64,000 nt of DNA from Echinococcus granulosus (lineage: Eukaryota > Platyhelminthes > Cestoda > Cyclophyllidea > Taeniidae): positions 124,001 to 188,000 of the forward strand of contig NW_020170393.1 of NCBI RefSeq assembly GCF_000524195.1, written 5' to 3'. Under the pieces are notes generated by a model. The model was not told the DNA's origin, ran no database searches, and saw only the letters and a program-made list of their open reading frames with translations. This document shows, piece by piece, positions 22,880-36,012 of this stretch (position 1 is its first letter; every line of letters begins with the position of its first letter). The position numbers and the translations under genes are program-made.

Positions 22880-23354
22880 AGGTTTTACCATTGATGTCTT
22901 GTGAGAAGGAGTCTCTGAGAATGGGAGGAAAGGGGAGGGCAACGAAGGCAGATTAATAGAAGGCTGGGGAGTTAGTGCTACTGCTCATGGGAATGGTTGC
23001 AATATTTATGGTCTATTTCGACTAAAAGAGAGGTGTCAAGGAGCATGTGTTTTAAGGTCTGTCGTCAAGGTTGTGAGCGTGAGTTATCTTCAATCAAATG
23101 CAAACCGTCCAAAACTGCTCCCCTTAAATACTTTGTAGGTTCACACAAAACCCTGCAATTTTAAGTAAAAGGTAAGCTACAACTGCTTTTGAGCTGAAGG
23201 TGCTGGCAGTTAGTACAGCGAATAATTCCAATACAAAAATAGGACTCGGAAGGAGATTATGCGCATTAAGAGCTACAAATAAGCGGTAGAAGGGTCCTGC
23301 AGTAGATTATAATAGGTCAACGGTTTGTACGCATCGAGACCTATGCGTGTCGTG

Positions 23355-23403
23355 ATTGGCCAACCACAACTCTAATTGTGATTGGTTCGCATACTCATAT
23401 ATC
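23355..23403 (+). promoter_or_regulatory. Proximal promoter of the forkhead gene: paired inverted CCAAT boxes and TATA-like motif
   Basis: Two ATTGG motifs (inverted CCAAT boxes) at 23355-23359 and 23381-23385 are followed by CATATATC at 23396-23403, 34 bp before the forkhead ATG at 23437. The order and spacing look like a compact core promoter with a very short leader. It competes with the TATATAA at 22764 as the main start site. Confidence 0.4.
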
Positions 23404-23436
23404 TAGCCAACCGCTCAGTTGATATTGTAGTTAGCC

Positions 23437-24150
23437 ATGGCCAACCTCCCTGTGCTTTCTTTCAGCAACCCACAAAGTTCCGCTGATGTAATTAACTTTC
23501 AGTACCAGCTAATGGAAATATTCAACAGACTGCCTCCTCCCTTCCTGCCATCATTGTCTCCCCAGCTGCCTCCAACCCAATTGGCACTACCTTTACCTCC
23601 GCCGCCAGTTCTACGGCCATCACCCCTGTCTTCCACACAGCTGTGGACATCTCAGAGCTCCCCATCTTCGCACTCAGCAGGACCGTCACCAGAGCGAGCT
23701 TACGCTCACACGACAAAACCACCTTATTCGTATATCGCTCTAATTGCAATGGCCATTGCAAATTCCCCCAAGGGCAGATTAACGCTGAGCGAAATATGCG
23801 CTTTCATTTCATCCCGTTTCCCATACTACAGAGAAAGGTATCCCAGTTGGCAGAATTCCATTCGGCACAATCTCTCCCTGAACGATTGTTTTGTCAAAGT
23901 GCCCAGGGGAGCGGAAGGTACAGGCAAAGGTAACTACTGGACCCTCGATCCCGATTCCAAAAATATGTTTGAAGATGGGAGCTTTCTGCGTCGAAGAAAA
24001 CGCTATAAAAGAGCTATGCCAAGAGAACCACATCTACCACCGCCAAGACATTCCTCTCAAGAAGAATTAGACCACTCTCATAACTCAGGACAATCGACGA
24101 GAGGTGTGTTTTCCATTGATCGTATCATGCGAAGTCCAGAAAAGGGGTAG
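23437..24150 (+). CDS. foxD: Forkhead box transcription factor, FoxD-like, single exon
   Basis: This gene encodes a 237-residue nuclear DNA-binding protein. The forkhead domain spans about residues 94-192. It starts [15 protein letters not shown], contains the recognition helix [20 protein letters not shown] (139-157), continues [21 protein letters not shown] and ends in a basic run [10 protein letters not shown] proline-rich segment precedes it (about 31-65). Near the C-terminus FSIDRIM (225-231) resembles an engrailed-homology-1 motif that recruits Groucho co-repressors. The intronless structure, [12 protein letters not shown] ending and C-terminal FSID motif fit FoxD best. FoxE is an alternative; FoxQ2 is unlikely because its usual GDFRRRRAR end is absent. 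The ATG sits in a good context (GCCATGG). In planarians foxD acts in anterior patterning; a similar role here is only inference. The gene is isolated in a long gene-poor region. Confidence 0.85.
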   Translation: MANLPVLSFSNPQSSADVINFQYQLMEIFNRLPPPFLPSLSPQLPPTQLALPLPPPPVLRPSPLSSTQLWTSQSSPSSHSAGPSPERAYAHTTKPPYSYIALIAMAIANSPKGRLTLSEICAFISSRFPYYRERYPSWQNSIRHNLSLNDCFVKVPRGAEGTGKGNYWTLDPDSKNMFEDGSFLRRRKRYKRAMPREPHLPPPRHSSQEELDHSHNSGQSTRGVFSIDRIMRSPEKG

Positions 24151-27100
24151 TTACAATTATTCACTTTATTTCACTTTGGTGTAGATGGTCAAAAAGATTT
24201 TTAAGCCCTATGAATCCTTATTGATGGGTACTTCTCTTACCGGAAGACAACAATTTCCAATCGTGAAGTTAAATCTGCCAACCAGACCGAGTCAAAGCAT
24301 TTCGATAATGCTCCCTTAGTTCCAAACCTTGCATTGGTAATGAGAATATGTGCGTGAAAATTGTAACTAGCTTGGTGTTGGCATCATTTCTTCGCTCGTA
24401 CGGATTAATGATAGTAGCCACGCTGACGAACAGGGGAGTATGCTTCCAGTTTAAGCCAGGCCTACAAGGACGAAGCCGGGGTCGTGTGAATTTAGACTCA
24501 ATCCTGACAACAATCACTATGCCAACTGAGCTCAGAATAAATGATCTTTACCACCCGCTCAAACTTGATTCTCCGTAGAGGGAAGGGGGAGTGCATCTGG
24601 CTCGCTGAAGCCTAATAGCCAAGGCGTTGTAGATGGTTGTTACGACAAGCCCCTTATTAGTCCCGGCCATTTAATTGTTCGCGTCTGAAATGTGAATTGA
24701 CCTACTCGACCTCAATTAAGAGTAAGTGTCCTCCAACCATATGTTTGTTCATCTATGAGGGCGCTGTTTCTGTTCCAGTGATGAGAAACATTAAGGTATG
24801 ATAACTTGAGATTTGGTTAAAAAATTTTCTCGTAGAAAGTTTACACAAGCAAGTATTTTAATTGAACAAAGTCAACACGTCCTCACAAATGGGATCAGCA
24901 GGTGAGTTTATCAGAATGAAATTGTTTTGGCTCAAAATCCATTGATTTTGACGATGTGGAGTGGTGATTTTAGTGAAGCCAACAAAAGTACAGGAAAACA
25001 AATCCTAGCAAAAATGGGTGGGTAGTTTCTCGAAGGGATTTTTAATCGAGTATGCGAATCAACAAGTGCTTACCAGCCCCGTCAGTGAAGAGTGGCATTG
25101 GGCTCCCCCTTGAGTATCACCGATTAAGAGAGGGGTGATAAGATGAATACTTGAAATACGGCTTGGCTAATTTTCAATTGCCGTTACAAGCCGACGAACT
25201 CTTTGATCAATGGTGTCGATGAAGGAATTTATTAAGGTTTGCTTGCTGCAGGCCACGTGTATCAAACCTGGACTGACGAGGTTAACAAAGTGTGAATCTT
25301 GGCGTTGTAGATCCCTAGCTTCATTCGAGCTAGAGCTTCAAATTAAGGGGCGATCACCAAATGTTTACAAACGGCGTTAATGAAGCGATTTAGGAAGAGG
25401 CACAGGTGGGAGTAGGGTGAGGCCTTGGCGGCCTCATCAAAGTGAAATAAAACTACCTAAAAGGAGGCTGCTGGGACGCAAACGAATAGTTTATGCTCAC
25501 ACATGCCTATCAAAAACAATGGCATGAGACCTAACCATGTTGCCCTATCACTAACGCGAGGAGATTGGCTGTTGAGACAAAGCCTTCAAGGCCTCCTCCT
25601 TTGAAAACCACTAATTTGACTTTGCTTTTAGGTTAGCTGAGCTTGAAACAACAAAGGCGAGTGGATTTCGAAAAAACATCTTAGTACAGACATTAACGTG
25701 CGTTACACAATGGAGGTAGTAGTGTTGATGAAATTAGGCCTTTGTACCGGAATCAGTTTGACCAACCAGTCCGATTGAGGATAAGTTTTGAGGCCCCCTA
25801 TTTGGGCTATTTAAGTTGGCATGATAAGTGGGATGCCGCGTTTAATAACTTGATGCCGTCGACGGGGCAAACCACAATACAATGGGGGAGAAGGGGAGCA
25901 CATAATCACTTATCCACATTGATATAATAAAAGGTCGCTGTTTAATCAGACCAGCGCATATGGCTCTCACCCCTCCTCCCTCGGCGTTAGCCCCACTGGG
26001 TAAATGATCAGGGTGGTTCCTACATTTGATTTATGGAGTCAGGAGGCGGTGGTGGCGGTGGTAAGTGGACAGGGACACAATTGGTGGACACCAAAATCAA
26101 CTACCTTCCACCCCCTTGCACGCAAACGCACTCGAACACCCTCCCCCCACTCTCCTGTCTTTTAGCTTCGTTCTCCCGCCCTCTCGCTCGTTCGCCCGCT
26201 CTCTCGCTAACTCGCTTGTTCGTTCGACTTCTCTCTCTGTGGTTTTGTAAACAGCCCCAAGCTGGTGTGATGAACGCGTGCGCTCCCTTGCGTTTGTTTA
26301 TACCGTTCACTGATGCTACTGGTGGTGGTGGAGGAGGTGATATAGTCTTCATGCACTCGAGTCCGACTACAATCTGGCACCAGGGGGATGGGACCGAGAG
26401 TGGAGAAAAGGGGAAGGGGAGAAGGAACAGACGTCGAACCGTCAGTCGAAGCGTAAAGCGAGTGGATGACGCGAGTCCAGAAAGAAGCTCATTTTAGAAC
26501 CAACTCGAAGCGAGCGGTCTACCTGAATTTTAATTTCACCATTTGGATGCATCACGCTAGCACTCAAGTGACCGGTCATCCACTCACCTTTAACGGTTTT
26601 TAGGACGTACTGTGGAATCACAGAAGTAGGACCTTAACGCTTTTCATAAAGCAATTCTAATAGGCTGGCAATTAGAGTTCTTGTAAAGGGAAGTGCCGCG
26701 GCTCCGGATGAGTGTCTTTAGTAAAGTCGAGACTTTTTTCGCCTGACTCGAGCAGAGAGTGATGCTAAAGGGATTCTCCTCAACCTCATTCTCCTCCTCC
26801 CCCTCTCACGCATTAGCACTCTCTCTCTATCTCTCTCGCTTCAAGGAGATCCACTTCGCTGTAAAGTGGACAAGGAGAGTCGTCCAAATGCATCAACAAG
26901 AAGTGGATGCCATTAGCTACTCTGGTGAACATTTAATAAGTTATGAATCAGAGTCCAGTTAGACACCGCGAAGTCTCACATGGTACTTAGGCCTTGGCAA
27001 CATTGATAGCATGACTTGATGCTATGTGGATGGCCTCTCGCCTACAGGGTCCTTTGCAATGGAGAGGATGAACTTCATGGTCCTAGAAATTTATGGTGTC

Positions 27101-30100
27101 AGGGAAAATTTTGGTAAATTATTAATAGATCTTTATCATGGCGTCTTCTACAATTGTAAAAGGGAACAGCACAAGTACCGCAATCTTTGTCTTGCTTATA
27201 CGGGATGAATTTTTACACAAATATTGTTTCCCTTGGCACCTGATTGCTTCAGCGGAAGGTAAACTTAGTAAATGAAAAGTTTCTTGATGCCTTTCGGTGA
27301 TGACTAATTCATTTTCAAATTTGTAAAGGTCTTCATTGGCTCTAGACACTTTCCCTGTCCAAAATACAGCTATAGTCACGCCACTGGACTCAAGTGAGGG
27401 TTTGCTGACCACACTGCCAGCAGGTAAGAGACCTACAATAGCATTGATAGAGGGGTTTTGAGGAGTTGATAAATGGGCCTCGAGGGGGAATGTCGGAGTC
27501 TACCGAATGCAAAAAAGTTGACGTCAAAACCAGACGTCAACAAATAACACTGTATGTGTCAATTCAGCGCCATTCCCACAAACCCGCAGGCACATGCGCC
27601 TGCATCCACACGCATTCAGGTCCCGGACCCTGCTTACCTGGAATAAACAAGCCTCAGCCACAGCCAGCTGGATGAACTCCACGTACAAGGTTGAGTGGAG
27701 GCCTGACTGGCGCTTGGGGTAAGACTTGTGAGCCGAAACTAAACCATCCATTCAAGAATACTGCAGGTCGATGTGGATGTGGTGGAACACAGTAATATGC
27801 AAGAGCGTGGTGGCAATGTACTGCACATCAAAATTGCAAAATATTAGCAGATTCCGGGTTTCAATACAATACGCCTTTATGTCAATCAAAAGGGACGAAG
27901 AAACACCAAATTTGGATTACTTGAGGGGCCCTTGCTATCTGAAGAATAGTTGGCGTTGACTTTTCTCAAAACTTATCTGCTACATTTATATTGGCCGACA
28001 GATTTGCATAAAGCAAGCAAATAAGTTCACACCACTTTTAGTCAATAAAAACAAAACTACGGATAATTTTTAACAATGCTTCGTCCGCTAAAATATTCAT
28101 CAGTACTATCTACAATCCTTTCCCACTGAGACAGAGGCTTGTTGTAAATCCCACTCTTATAATGTGGTTTTGTCGCTCAAAATCGAAACCTCCCTCACCT
28201 CATCTCCGTCTCTAGCTGGCTCTTATTTTCAGCCTATTTTGCATGTGCTCGCCTAATGCCGATGGCGAAGAAAGTTGATGCGCACCTGTTGAAACATCAA
28301 GAAAATCAGTGAGTGAGTGGGGGAGATAGATACAAACTTTACTTCCATAGTGAAGCACAAAACTTTTCATGAGGCAAAATTGCTACAAAATGAGGTCTTC
28401 GGTTGGATCTTGAGAGTGGGATCTACCTTTGATTTATTCACTGGTTGGAAGACGTTTTCCCTCATCCTTTCCAGTCGTTTCGAATAGATCAACCTCAGAT
28501 GTACTTCGTTGGATTTGAGCAAATTAGCAATTCCTAGTGATCTCTTGCGTCCGTAGTCCACCACACATCCGGGAGAGAAGCCTTCTGAGGACAAAGCAGC
28601 ACGTGACAACGGTGTGCTGTGTTCGTTTCCTCAAAGAATATTGCAGTACAGAAGCAGAAAGGCCATTTCTAGGCGTGGATCGGTCAGTAAACAATCCAAC
28701 CTCCACAGTGCAAGAAGAAGACAGGTGAAGAAAAAAAGTAATGGTCCCTAAAATTTATTGCAATCTGCCAATGCTTGTCGTGTGGAGCCCACCTGCTTAG
28801 AAGCTTCCTCTGCGAATCGCTCTTCAAGAAGGATGCAGACGCAAGCCAATCGTTTCCTTACTCACCATAAATATTACTGAAAGTGATTCGCACGTTAATC
28901 TCAAGTAATTTTTAATTACAATATGTAAGCTTCATTTTTAAGAATGAAGACTCTTAAATGTGATGTAACATCTACCTTGGAGTGAATCGTCGTCAGAATT
29001 ACACGGTTTACACCATGTACGGGTGGTACATTCTGCAACTGCACCTACACCAAATGCCATGCACATTAAACTAGAAGCTTTGGTTGCCTCAAAACGGAGT
29101 TAAATTCGGTTCACAAAGCGGAAATGTTTTGCTTATATCTGATTCAACTGAGCAGGAAAATAATAGAGAACAATAAAGACTACTGATGATAGACAAATGA
29201 GTACCGATACTTTGTAGGCGATTTAAACAACCAGTACCATAACAGAGGAATTATTGTAATAACATATAAAAAAGCATGAAACCCTTTGGCTATGCGATGA
29301 TTGTTTCACTTGTGCATTTGACCATATTGGATCTCCAGTCTTCACCGATCTCACCACTACCTTAATGAAATGATTGCGCCTACGGTTTCCCAATCATTCC
29401 GCATGCTAACAACCAATCTTTCTTCTGCGTATGTGCCGCAATATGCATCATACTGTGATTATAGGTTGCACACTCTAAACCCAAAATAGCTATTTTGAAA
29501 TCCACGGAAATGGTGAAACGATCGGAGGCACAAGCATCTTAAGTAAGTGATACGCTCTTACAAAGACGGTAAAATAGCGCACTGAGCAATAAGCAATGAA
29601 TCCTTTGAAAAGCTGCAAACATTGGAAAAAGGGAGTAAATTGAGTAAAATTTCCCTTATTTAATATCCACGTCCTGATTGGGCCATAGCTGAAATAAAAA
29701 CGGACACGCTACTGGATGTAAATAAGTAGCACAAGACGGTCTTAGCTTAGCCTCTGTACGGGCTCTAAACTGCTCCCAGATAATATGCTTAAAAGTTGAA
29801 ACTAAAAATTCCGCAAGTGCAGTGGTAGTGTAATACACAATTATTTAAGTGCACATTTTAGGTTAGAGATGGTCAGACAACAAGAGATTGTGCCTCATTG
29901 GACATTATTGGCCCTCGAGGCGGAATCGTAACCTGAACGCGTCCAAACCGTGATGCCTCTCTACCCATTATTTACTGCAAATTACCAAAGCATTATCCCA
30001 TCCAAATCACCTATTCTTTTTAAGGGTATGAAGGCAGTGGTGGGAAAGAAACGTGCAGAACTCATTTCGGTCGTGCAATATAAACAAAGTGGTGTGAAAA

Positions 30101-31875
30101 ATTTGAATGAGTTTCATATTTAAAATATGCATCTTGAACTATCAATGCTTCAAGCTACAATCGTGCATTCAAAATCCTTAAATCCAATCACTGCGGCTTA
30201 GGTAACGCGATTAAATCGGAAGTCAACTTGTCAACTTGATAATAAATATACATACATGTATATTAAGGTCTTTTACTAAATTTTTTTAGTATTTAGGAGC
30301 TGGTTCCTATGCATTCTGCAATACTGAAAAGGTGATAATAGGCGTTTGAAACCCATAACGCGCACAAACCACGTGCTTTGGAGAAATCATAGATTAAAAA
30401 TGAAGTAGTCCCCAATTGCTTAAATCACCTATTGTTGTGGTATGAAAAAAGAAGGGGAGCCAAGTATCAGCCATCTTTGATGGCAATACAGTAAATTTCT
30501 TTGGTCATAAAGTAGAAGGCTCCAAATACTTGATTTTTTAGATCTGTATTTTTGTCAAAACGACACACTTACGGCGTCATTCCCAGCGAAACTGTTGTTC
30601 TTCTTCCAATGGCAGACCAAAATTATCCCAAATAAAAGAATAAATGTAAAACACCATTTCCGTCCCATAAATTACAATCCCAGTCCGACAAATCTGTTCA
30701 CTTGCTCGTCGGACCATTGCAGAAGTGGCAGACTCTTTTGCGTGGGAAGATTTGGACCTGCTTAGACGAGTAACTGATGGGCAGACAGGCCGTTTGTACC
30801 GCACTGGGCCCCTGGACCACGTGCACCAACCCATTGGGGTACGTTGAAACACTCGCACATTGACCGACACTTGACACCAACATCCTACTGCTCGTGGTCC
30901 ACAACCTCTTAACGTCTACAGTTTTACCTCCCATAGATTAGAAAAATTCACATGGCTGCTTTGGAACAGTCTGGTGCCAAGTCTACACTTTACCCTGTCA
31001 ATGAACTGGCGGCAAAGCTATGGAGACTTTCTGTATAGTTTAAATGGAAATTTCCCTTCGTTTTCTACCATGAAAGTACACAAAATGATCAAAGGATAAA
31101 CGAAGAATGCGCTTTTGAACTAGGAAGGAAAAGGTGGAACACATCTATTATTATGCCATTACGAATGCACCATTAAAGGACACAAGCCTTGACCTTTAAA
31201 CACTTTAGGATCAGCTAATGATTAGTCTTCCTGGGAAAAGATTTTATGAAGTCATATTTAAAAACAGGAAATTACAGAGTGTTTCGAGTCATATGTACCA
31301 TTGAGACTCGTGTAACATTAAAGTGTGCCGACTCTGATCTGCGGGTCATTCAACTAGACTTGAATTATAGCCTTTCGAGATTTCTCTGGCTACCAAATAA
31401 GAAATAATACTCGAGTAGAGTATATATTGCTGACGTGCAGAAGGGGTTGGGGACAAATGACACGGTCCAGAGGCGAGGCCTTCCAGCGGATGTGAATTAG
31501 CAAAGCTCCTAACCGAGAGTTAAGCAAACAACTGAAGTAATGCAAAATGTTATCCTTTCCCGGTTAATTTGATTGAAGTTTAAAATAAGGGGCAGAACAG
31601 TCTAAGGTGGTAGTTAAGTTGAAGCCGAACATGCCATTCATAAGCATTTTTTATCTCACACCTCATCTGCACTCATCATGGCCCAGGCTAGAAGGTGGCA
31701 TGTCATTTAGTCTGTATGTCTAGAATGCTGGCATGTCGCGATGGAAAAATAAGGAAAAAAAGAATGCGAACGGTCTTTGTTGCGATTCATTACACAGGAT
31801 CGGCGTCATGACAGCCAAGAAATAAAAAATTCCGACTTTTGAAGGTGTGAACCATCTTGCTACTTTTAAAACCGA
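24151..31875. other. Gene-poor region right of the forkhead gene
   Basis: I find no supportable gene. AATAAA at 24536-24541 could end the forkhead transcript, 386 nt past its stop codon. A pyrimidine-rich stretch at about 26100-26270 and GGT/GGC-rich simple sequence near 26040-26060 and 26318-26340 generate a 154-codon low-complexity frame that I do not believe. Open frames at 30577-30934 on the minus strand are not recognisable. The region may hold distal regulatory DNA of the forkhead gene. Confidence 0.4.
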
Positions 31876-32078
31876 CGTAATATATCAATTGTTTGTTCAA
31901 CTCTCGGTGAGGGTGACGGACCACTTAGGAGTACCGCCCTTGTACCTTTGCCGGGCAAATTGACCTTCGGGCCATGCCAGTCGCCCCGAGTCCATCTGTA
32001 CGTCGACAATGCACATTCTGCCAGAGTATTATGTCTTCTTCCATCCTCACGGAAGTCTCGGGGCTTGCGTAGAATACA
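31876..32078 (+). repeat. Solo LTR of the miniature element family (G)
   Basis: This is one LTR of the family described for copy A, without interior or polypurine tract. It shows the diagnostic GACCTTCGGGCCATGCCAG, the GAGTATTATGTCTTC segment and AAGTCTCGGGGC. The 5' end has lost the initial T (CGTAATAT) and the 3' end is approximate. I infer a product of recombination between two LTRs. Confidence 0.7.
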
Positions 32079-32469
32079 TTAAGTAAAAGTCAGTAAATGG
32101 AGTGCCATTTGTATGATAAAGGAATTCGGTGTACTGTAACAGGTCAGAAAAGTAAACCGTTAAACGGTTCCGCTCTAATTTACTAAAAACGCAAGAATTC
32201 TAGATCTTGAGGAGAATTCAATGAGGTAGAATAAAGTAAAAATGGACACAGCTAATTAGATGAAAAGCCTAAGGTTCATTTTAATCATTCCACTTAAAAA
32301 TAAACAGACAACACTACATCGCATCTGGCCATCTTCCCTCAGCAATAGTAGTACCCATTGTTGAAAAATCGTGCCGCAATTATTTGCCAATGGCCCTGAC
32401 TTCTAAAGTAGGAAGTTATAAGTAAAATGGGGACTTTTTTAAGTGCTCTGAATATGAAGAAAAAGTGCC

Positions 32470-32650
32470 GACCATAATTCTGAGATTTCCTTAAAGGCAA
32501 AAGAAGACACAATAGTTGGGCAAAATATGCGCTGAGGACATACAGAAGGACTCGGCGCGACTGGCATGGCCTGGGGGCCAGCCAATTGGAGGTGCCCCAA
32601 AAGACCCGTCATTGAGACCGAAAAATTAGACAAACAATCAAAATAGTACA
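32470..32650 (-). repeat. Solo LTR of the miniature element family (H)
   Basis: This is an inverted copy of the LTR. Read on + it shows AAAGAAGACACAATA, GGACATACAGAAGGACTC, GACTGGCATGGCC and a terminal AGTACA that corresponds to the TGTAATAC start. It faces solo LTR G head to head at about 390 bp. Confidence 0.65.
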
Positions 32651-33931
32651 ACCCATCCTCTGCATCAGTGTAGGTAAGAGTTTTGAATGGACGATGGAAC
32701 CAACGCACCCCACTTGTTGGAGGGAATGCAAAACACTTGGTGGGTTTAGCAAAGGGGAACACGGATTACAAGGTCTTGGAGCCCATACTGAGATCCAATC
32801 CGATAGCTACTTTATTACCCGAGCATTTAGGCAAACCACAGGAGGAAGACATTAAAGGGATCACTTAAATAAACGCATTTGCGTTCAACAACGGTAGAAT
32901 AGCATTGGAAAGGTTAAATACAAGCTGGAAGGCATAAATTGTGCACCTTGTCATTCAAAACAGCAAATTCATGACCACTGGCATAAACAGACCCCAGCTA
33001 TGTTTTCCGAATACAAAACCGCCTCTTCTGCGCTGCGGGGCAGTGCATCAAACCAAGTCAAGGCAATTTTTCACCATCGTGTAATTACCAAGTGAACGTG
33101 GAACATCCCCAGCCATGAAATAACGCAGAGGGGTGTATGCAGTACTTTTAATCGGCCCTGCAACGAAAGTTTCAATAATCAGTTTACGTACTCGGGGAAG
33201 AGGGAATTGTTCCTTCAGCTCGCTGCACGGTCCCATATCCTAATAACTTGCACTTTGGGCGTCCACACCTCTGCCAAGGAAGAAGAGGAGGAGGAGGAGG
33301 AGGAGAGAGGATGGGTAAGAAAGTAAAAAGAGCAGTACCACTATATCTCTGAAGTGTTGAATTAAGGAGGTCCCATTTTTCCACCATTTTCTATATTAAT
33401 GAAAGGCGTAATTATATTCTCGTGCCAGTAAATGCCATAGGCGACTAAGGAGTTAATTAACACAAATGCCATGGGGAATGTAGTGACTACTTCATTGTTA
33501 TTAGTTATCAAAAGAACGTAAATGAAGTGCTTGGAAGGTAAGGCAAAGACAATAATCTATTCAAAAATGAGAGCATGTGGTACGCTTGTACTTCGATACG
33601 AACCAATCCAGATTAATCGAGCGGGAAAGACAAGACAAACAGGGCAATTGTTTGAAAAGACACAGAGGCAACATCGGAGTCGCAGCTGACAACCAACCAT
33701 CACAGCTTAAATGTTTGGATGCTCCAACACGATGGTAACACTCGCCTCACCGAATGGATTAATTTGACTTCGACTCAAAATTAAGCAAAATAGATTTGTC
33801 GCCCGATAGAGAACATCTTGCATTCATTTAGTGTCTTAAGTTCAACCGGTCTGTTTACGCCATCATTTAGTGTTACTTATCACCACATGATGCAAAGGAC
33901 TTCTCGCAGGCCATATTGAAATGGAAATCAC
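32651..33931. other. Intergenic region between LTR copies
   Basis: I see no gene. A GAG/GGA microsatellite lies at about 33279-33307 (GGAAGAAGAGGAGGAGGAGG followed by more of the same). Sequence at 32695-32850 may be a further heavily decayed LTR fragment, which I could not align with confidence. Confidence 0.35.
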
Positions 33932-34999
33932 CTTAATACTTTAGCTTTTTGTTTAACTCAAGCTTTGGCAAAGGAACACTTAGGGGTTCCACCAGGGCCA
34001 CACAGATAGTACTTAAGCCCTTCTGTATGTCGATAGTGCATTCTCTGCTCGAGTGTTATGTTTTCCTTCGTCTCCAGACAAGTGGTGGCGGATAGCGAAT
34101 CCTATCTTAAAGGACAACTATCCTGATTTCTACTGTTAAGTGATAAGCCTTAGCGTTACAGAAAAAGGGCATATGCTGCGGACGAGGAAATCGGCGAACA
34201 TCTCCACCAGAAGGGCTTAAAATGACGTCTGCATTCTGCAACTGCCTCAGTTGCGTGGTTTGCAGGAGTGGTGTTAACACCTGAAGCTACGCTAGCCGTA
34301 AACCATCTGGAAAAGTTTCGTCACGGAGCGACCTAGTGTACCTGTATGAAGGTGTCAATTAAGTAACAACACGATGTCCCCCTCTCTTACCTCCCTACCA
34401 TTTGAGTGGTTCAGACATGGTTATTGTTGACCAGTATTGAAGCGAAAATAAAGTAGAAAGGAGGAATAGAACTGAAAATCCACTCTCACAGAAATATGCT
34501 AAACCCCGTTCTTTGGTACAGGACCCTGCAATTAGCCCATTGCTTCTACGACTAGCGATGGACACACAGGACAGCCAGCACTTTTCACCCCCCCTCTCTA
34601 CTGTTACAAAACAGAAAGAATTTCGAGATTCAGTAGAATTGCCTGGAGGGAATGGTAATGCTGTGGTCTGGTAACGGAAATTCGATGACTGGCGCGGTTG
34701 GTTCGTGAGTGTTTCCTTAAAACACCGCCTACATTTTGATGGTTGATATTGGAGGTTGACCAAAGAGACCGCCAAGGCGAAGCTCCAATGAGGAGAGAGA
34801 CCATGTAATGCGTTGTTTGTTTAGTTAACCCTTGGTTTTGGTAATGGGCCACTTAGGGGCTTTGCAATTGTACGTCCGCTGGGAGGTCTACCCTCCGGCC
34901 CATAGCATTAGTTCTCTGCCCTTCTGCAATTTCAACAATACTTATTATGCCTAAGTATTGTGGCTTCTTTCGTCTCCAGGGAATTCTGGGAAAGATATA
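33932..34999 (+). mobile_element. Miniature LTR element, copy B (full length)
   Basis: This copy has the same layout as copy A. The 5' LTR is about 33932-34083 and its last part (the CTCGGGGCG end) is deleted. The interior is 720 bp. The 3' LTR starts TGTAATGC at 34804, directly after a purine-rich AATGAGGAGAGAGACCA. Internal segments shared with the other copies include CTTAAAGGACAACTATCCTGATTT, CCATCTGGAAA.GTTTCG and GACTAGCGATGGACACAC. Neither strand encodes a retroelement protein. The target-site duplication is no longer visible. Confidence 0.75.
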
Positions 35000-35842
35000 A
35001 CCGCAACCGGTAAGTGAACTACCATGAATTCGCAGGACATTATGAAGTAGGTAAACACGTACCTGAAATAAGTGACAGTGTTTACTGACATTCATGCATG
35101 CATATGGTATATGGATGGATTTTAAGGAAGACATACCGAAATATCAAAGTTGAATTTGCAAGACTGTTGTTCGCTAATATGTTTAAATAGCAGAAAAATA
35201 CTATCCTCTTAAATATTCTTTCCTAACTTTGCTATTTCCTTCGATGACTGACAATAGCAGAAAAGCTCATCATTCAAAAAGAAATAAAGCAGAAATTCTA
35301 CAAATAAATAAATGGAACTTTTAGTGATTGAAAATCATGAAAAAACTACTCCTCTTCTTTGATAAAATCTTAGAGCTTCCAAGTGGGATGGAATAAACAG
35401 GTGTGCCTGACCTCAAACACCGAGGGACACAGAACTCCCACAAAGAAGAAATACGAAAAAAATAAAAGCATCCCTCGTGTAATACAAGCGATATTTTCGG
35501 TAGTTTTGTAGCTAGACGAAGGTCAAAATAATCTATGATTTAAGCAGTTGCTATGGGCTGTTACCCCTACTAGCTGCACGGATTAGAAGACAACGCGGAA
35601 AAAGCCGAATAGATTCAATAAATTTGACGACCCACCTTCCAGTTGTTCGTCTGCGTATGCATCTGTTATAAATGGGTAACCAAAAGAAGAATTCAGACAG
35701 AAAAATCAGCGTATCACAAAGTACCGCACTCTCCCGCTCGAGGCCACTGTTTATTGTCTTAACTCCTAAAGGAATAAAAAATCAAATTACCAAAATAAAA
35801 AAACAAACAGCTAATTCCAAATTTATTGTTATTTGTGGGGAC
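35000..35842. other. Intergenic DNA without recognised features
   Basis: This stretch is AT-rich and non-coding. I see nothing supportable in it. Confidence 0.4.
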
Positions 35843-36012
35843 CGAAGTCTTTCCTTAAGTCGATAGACGCCAGGGCAGACAATGTATTAGTAACGCACCA
35901 AAGATCTGGAGGGGCTCCTGGCGTAGCTCGAAGACCATGACCCCCAAGCGGGAGTACAATGGCGGAGCCCTAAGTGTCCGGGTGACCAGAAAAAAGTTGC
36001 CAGTCGCATCAT
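35843..36012 (-). repeat. Decayed LTR of the miniature element family (M)
   Basis: A diverged inverted LTR is recognisable mainly from GTACAATGGCGGAGCCCTAAGTG, the reverse of the conserved CACTTAGGGGCTCCGCCATTGTAC segment, with weaker matches on both sides. The boundaries are approximate. Confidence 0.5.

Noticed and set aside
26033..26497. 154-codon + strand frame beginning MESGGGGGGG.
   Set aside because: It is made of simple-sequence tracts (Gly repeats, pyrimidine-rich DNA read as Ser/Leu/Pro/Arg) with no domain and no splice context. It is most likely chance.
30577..30934. Two overlapping minus-strand frames of 97 and 78 codons.
   Set aside because: Neither has a recognisable domain, and their frames disagree. 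They may be remnants of something, but I cannot support a call.
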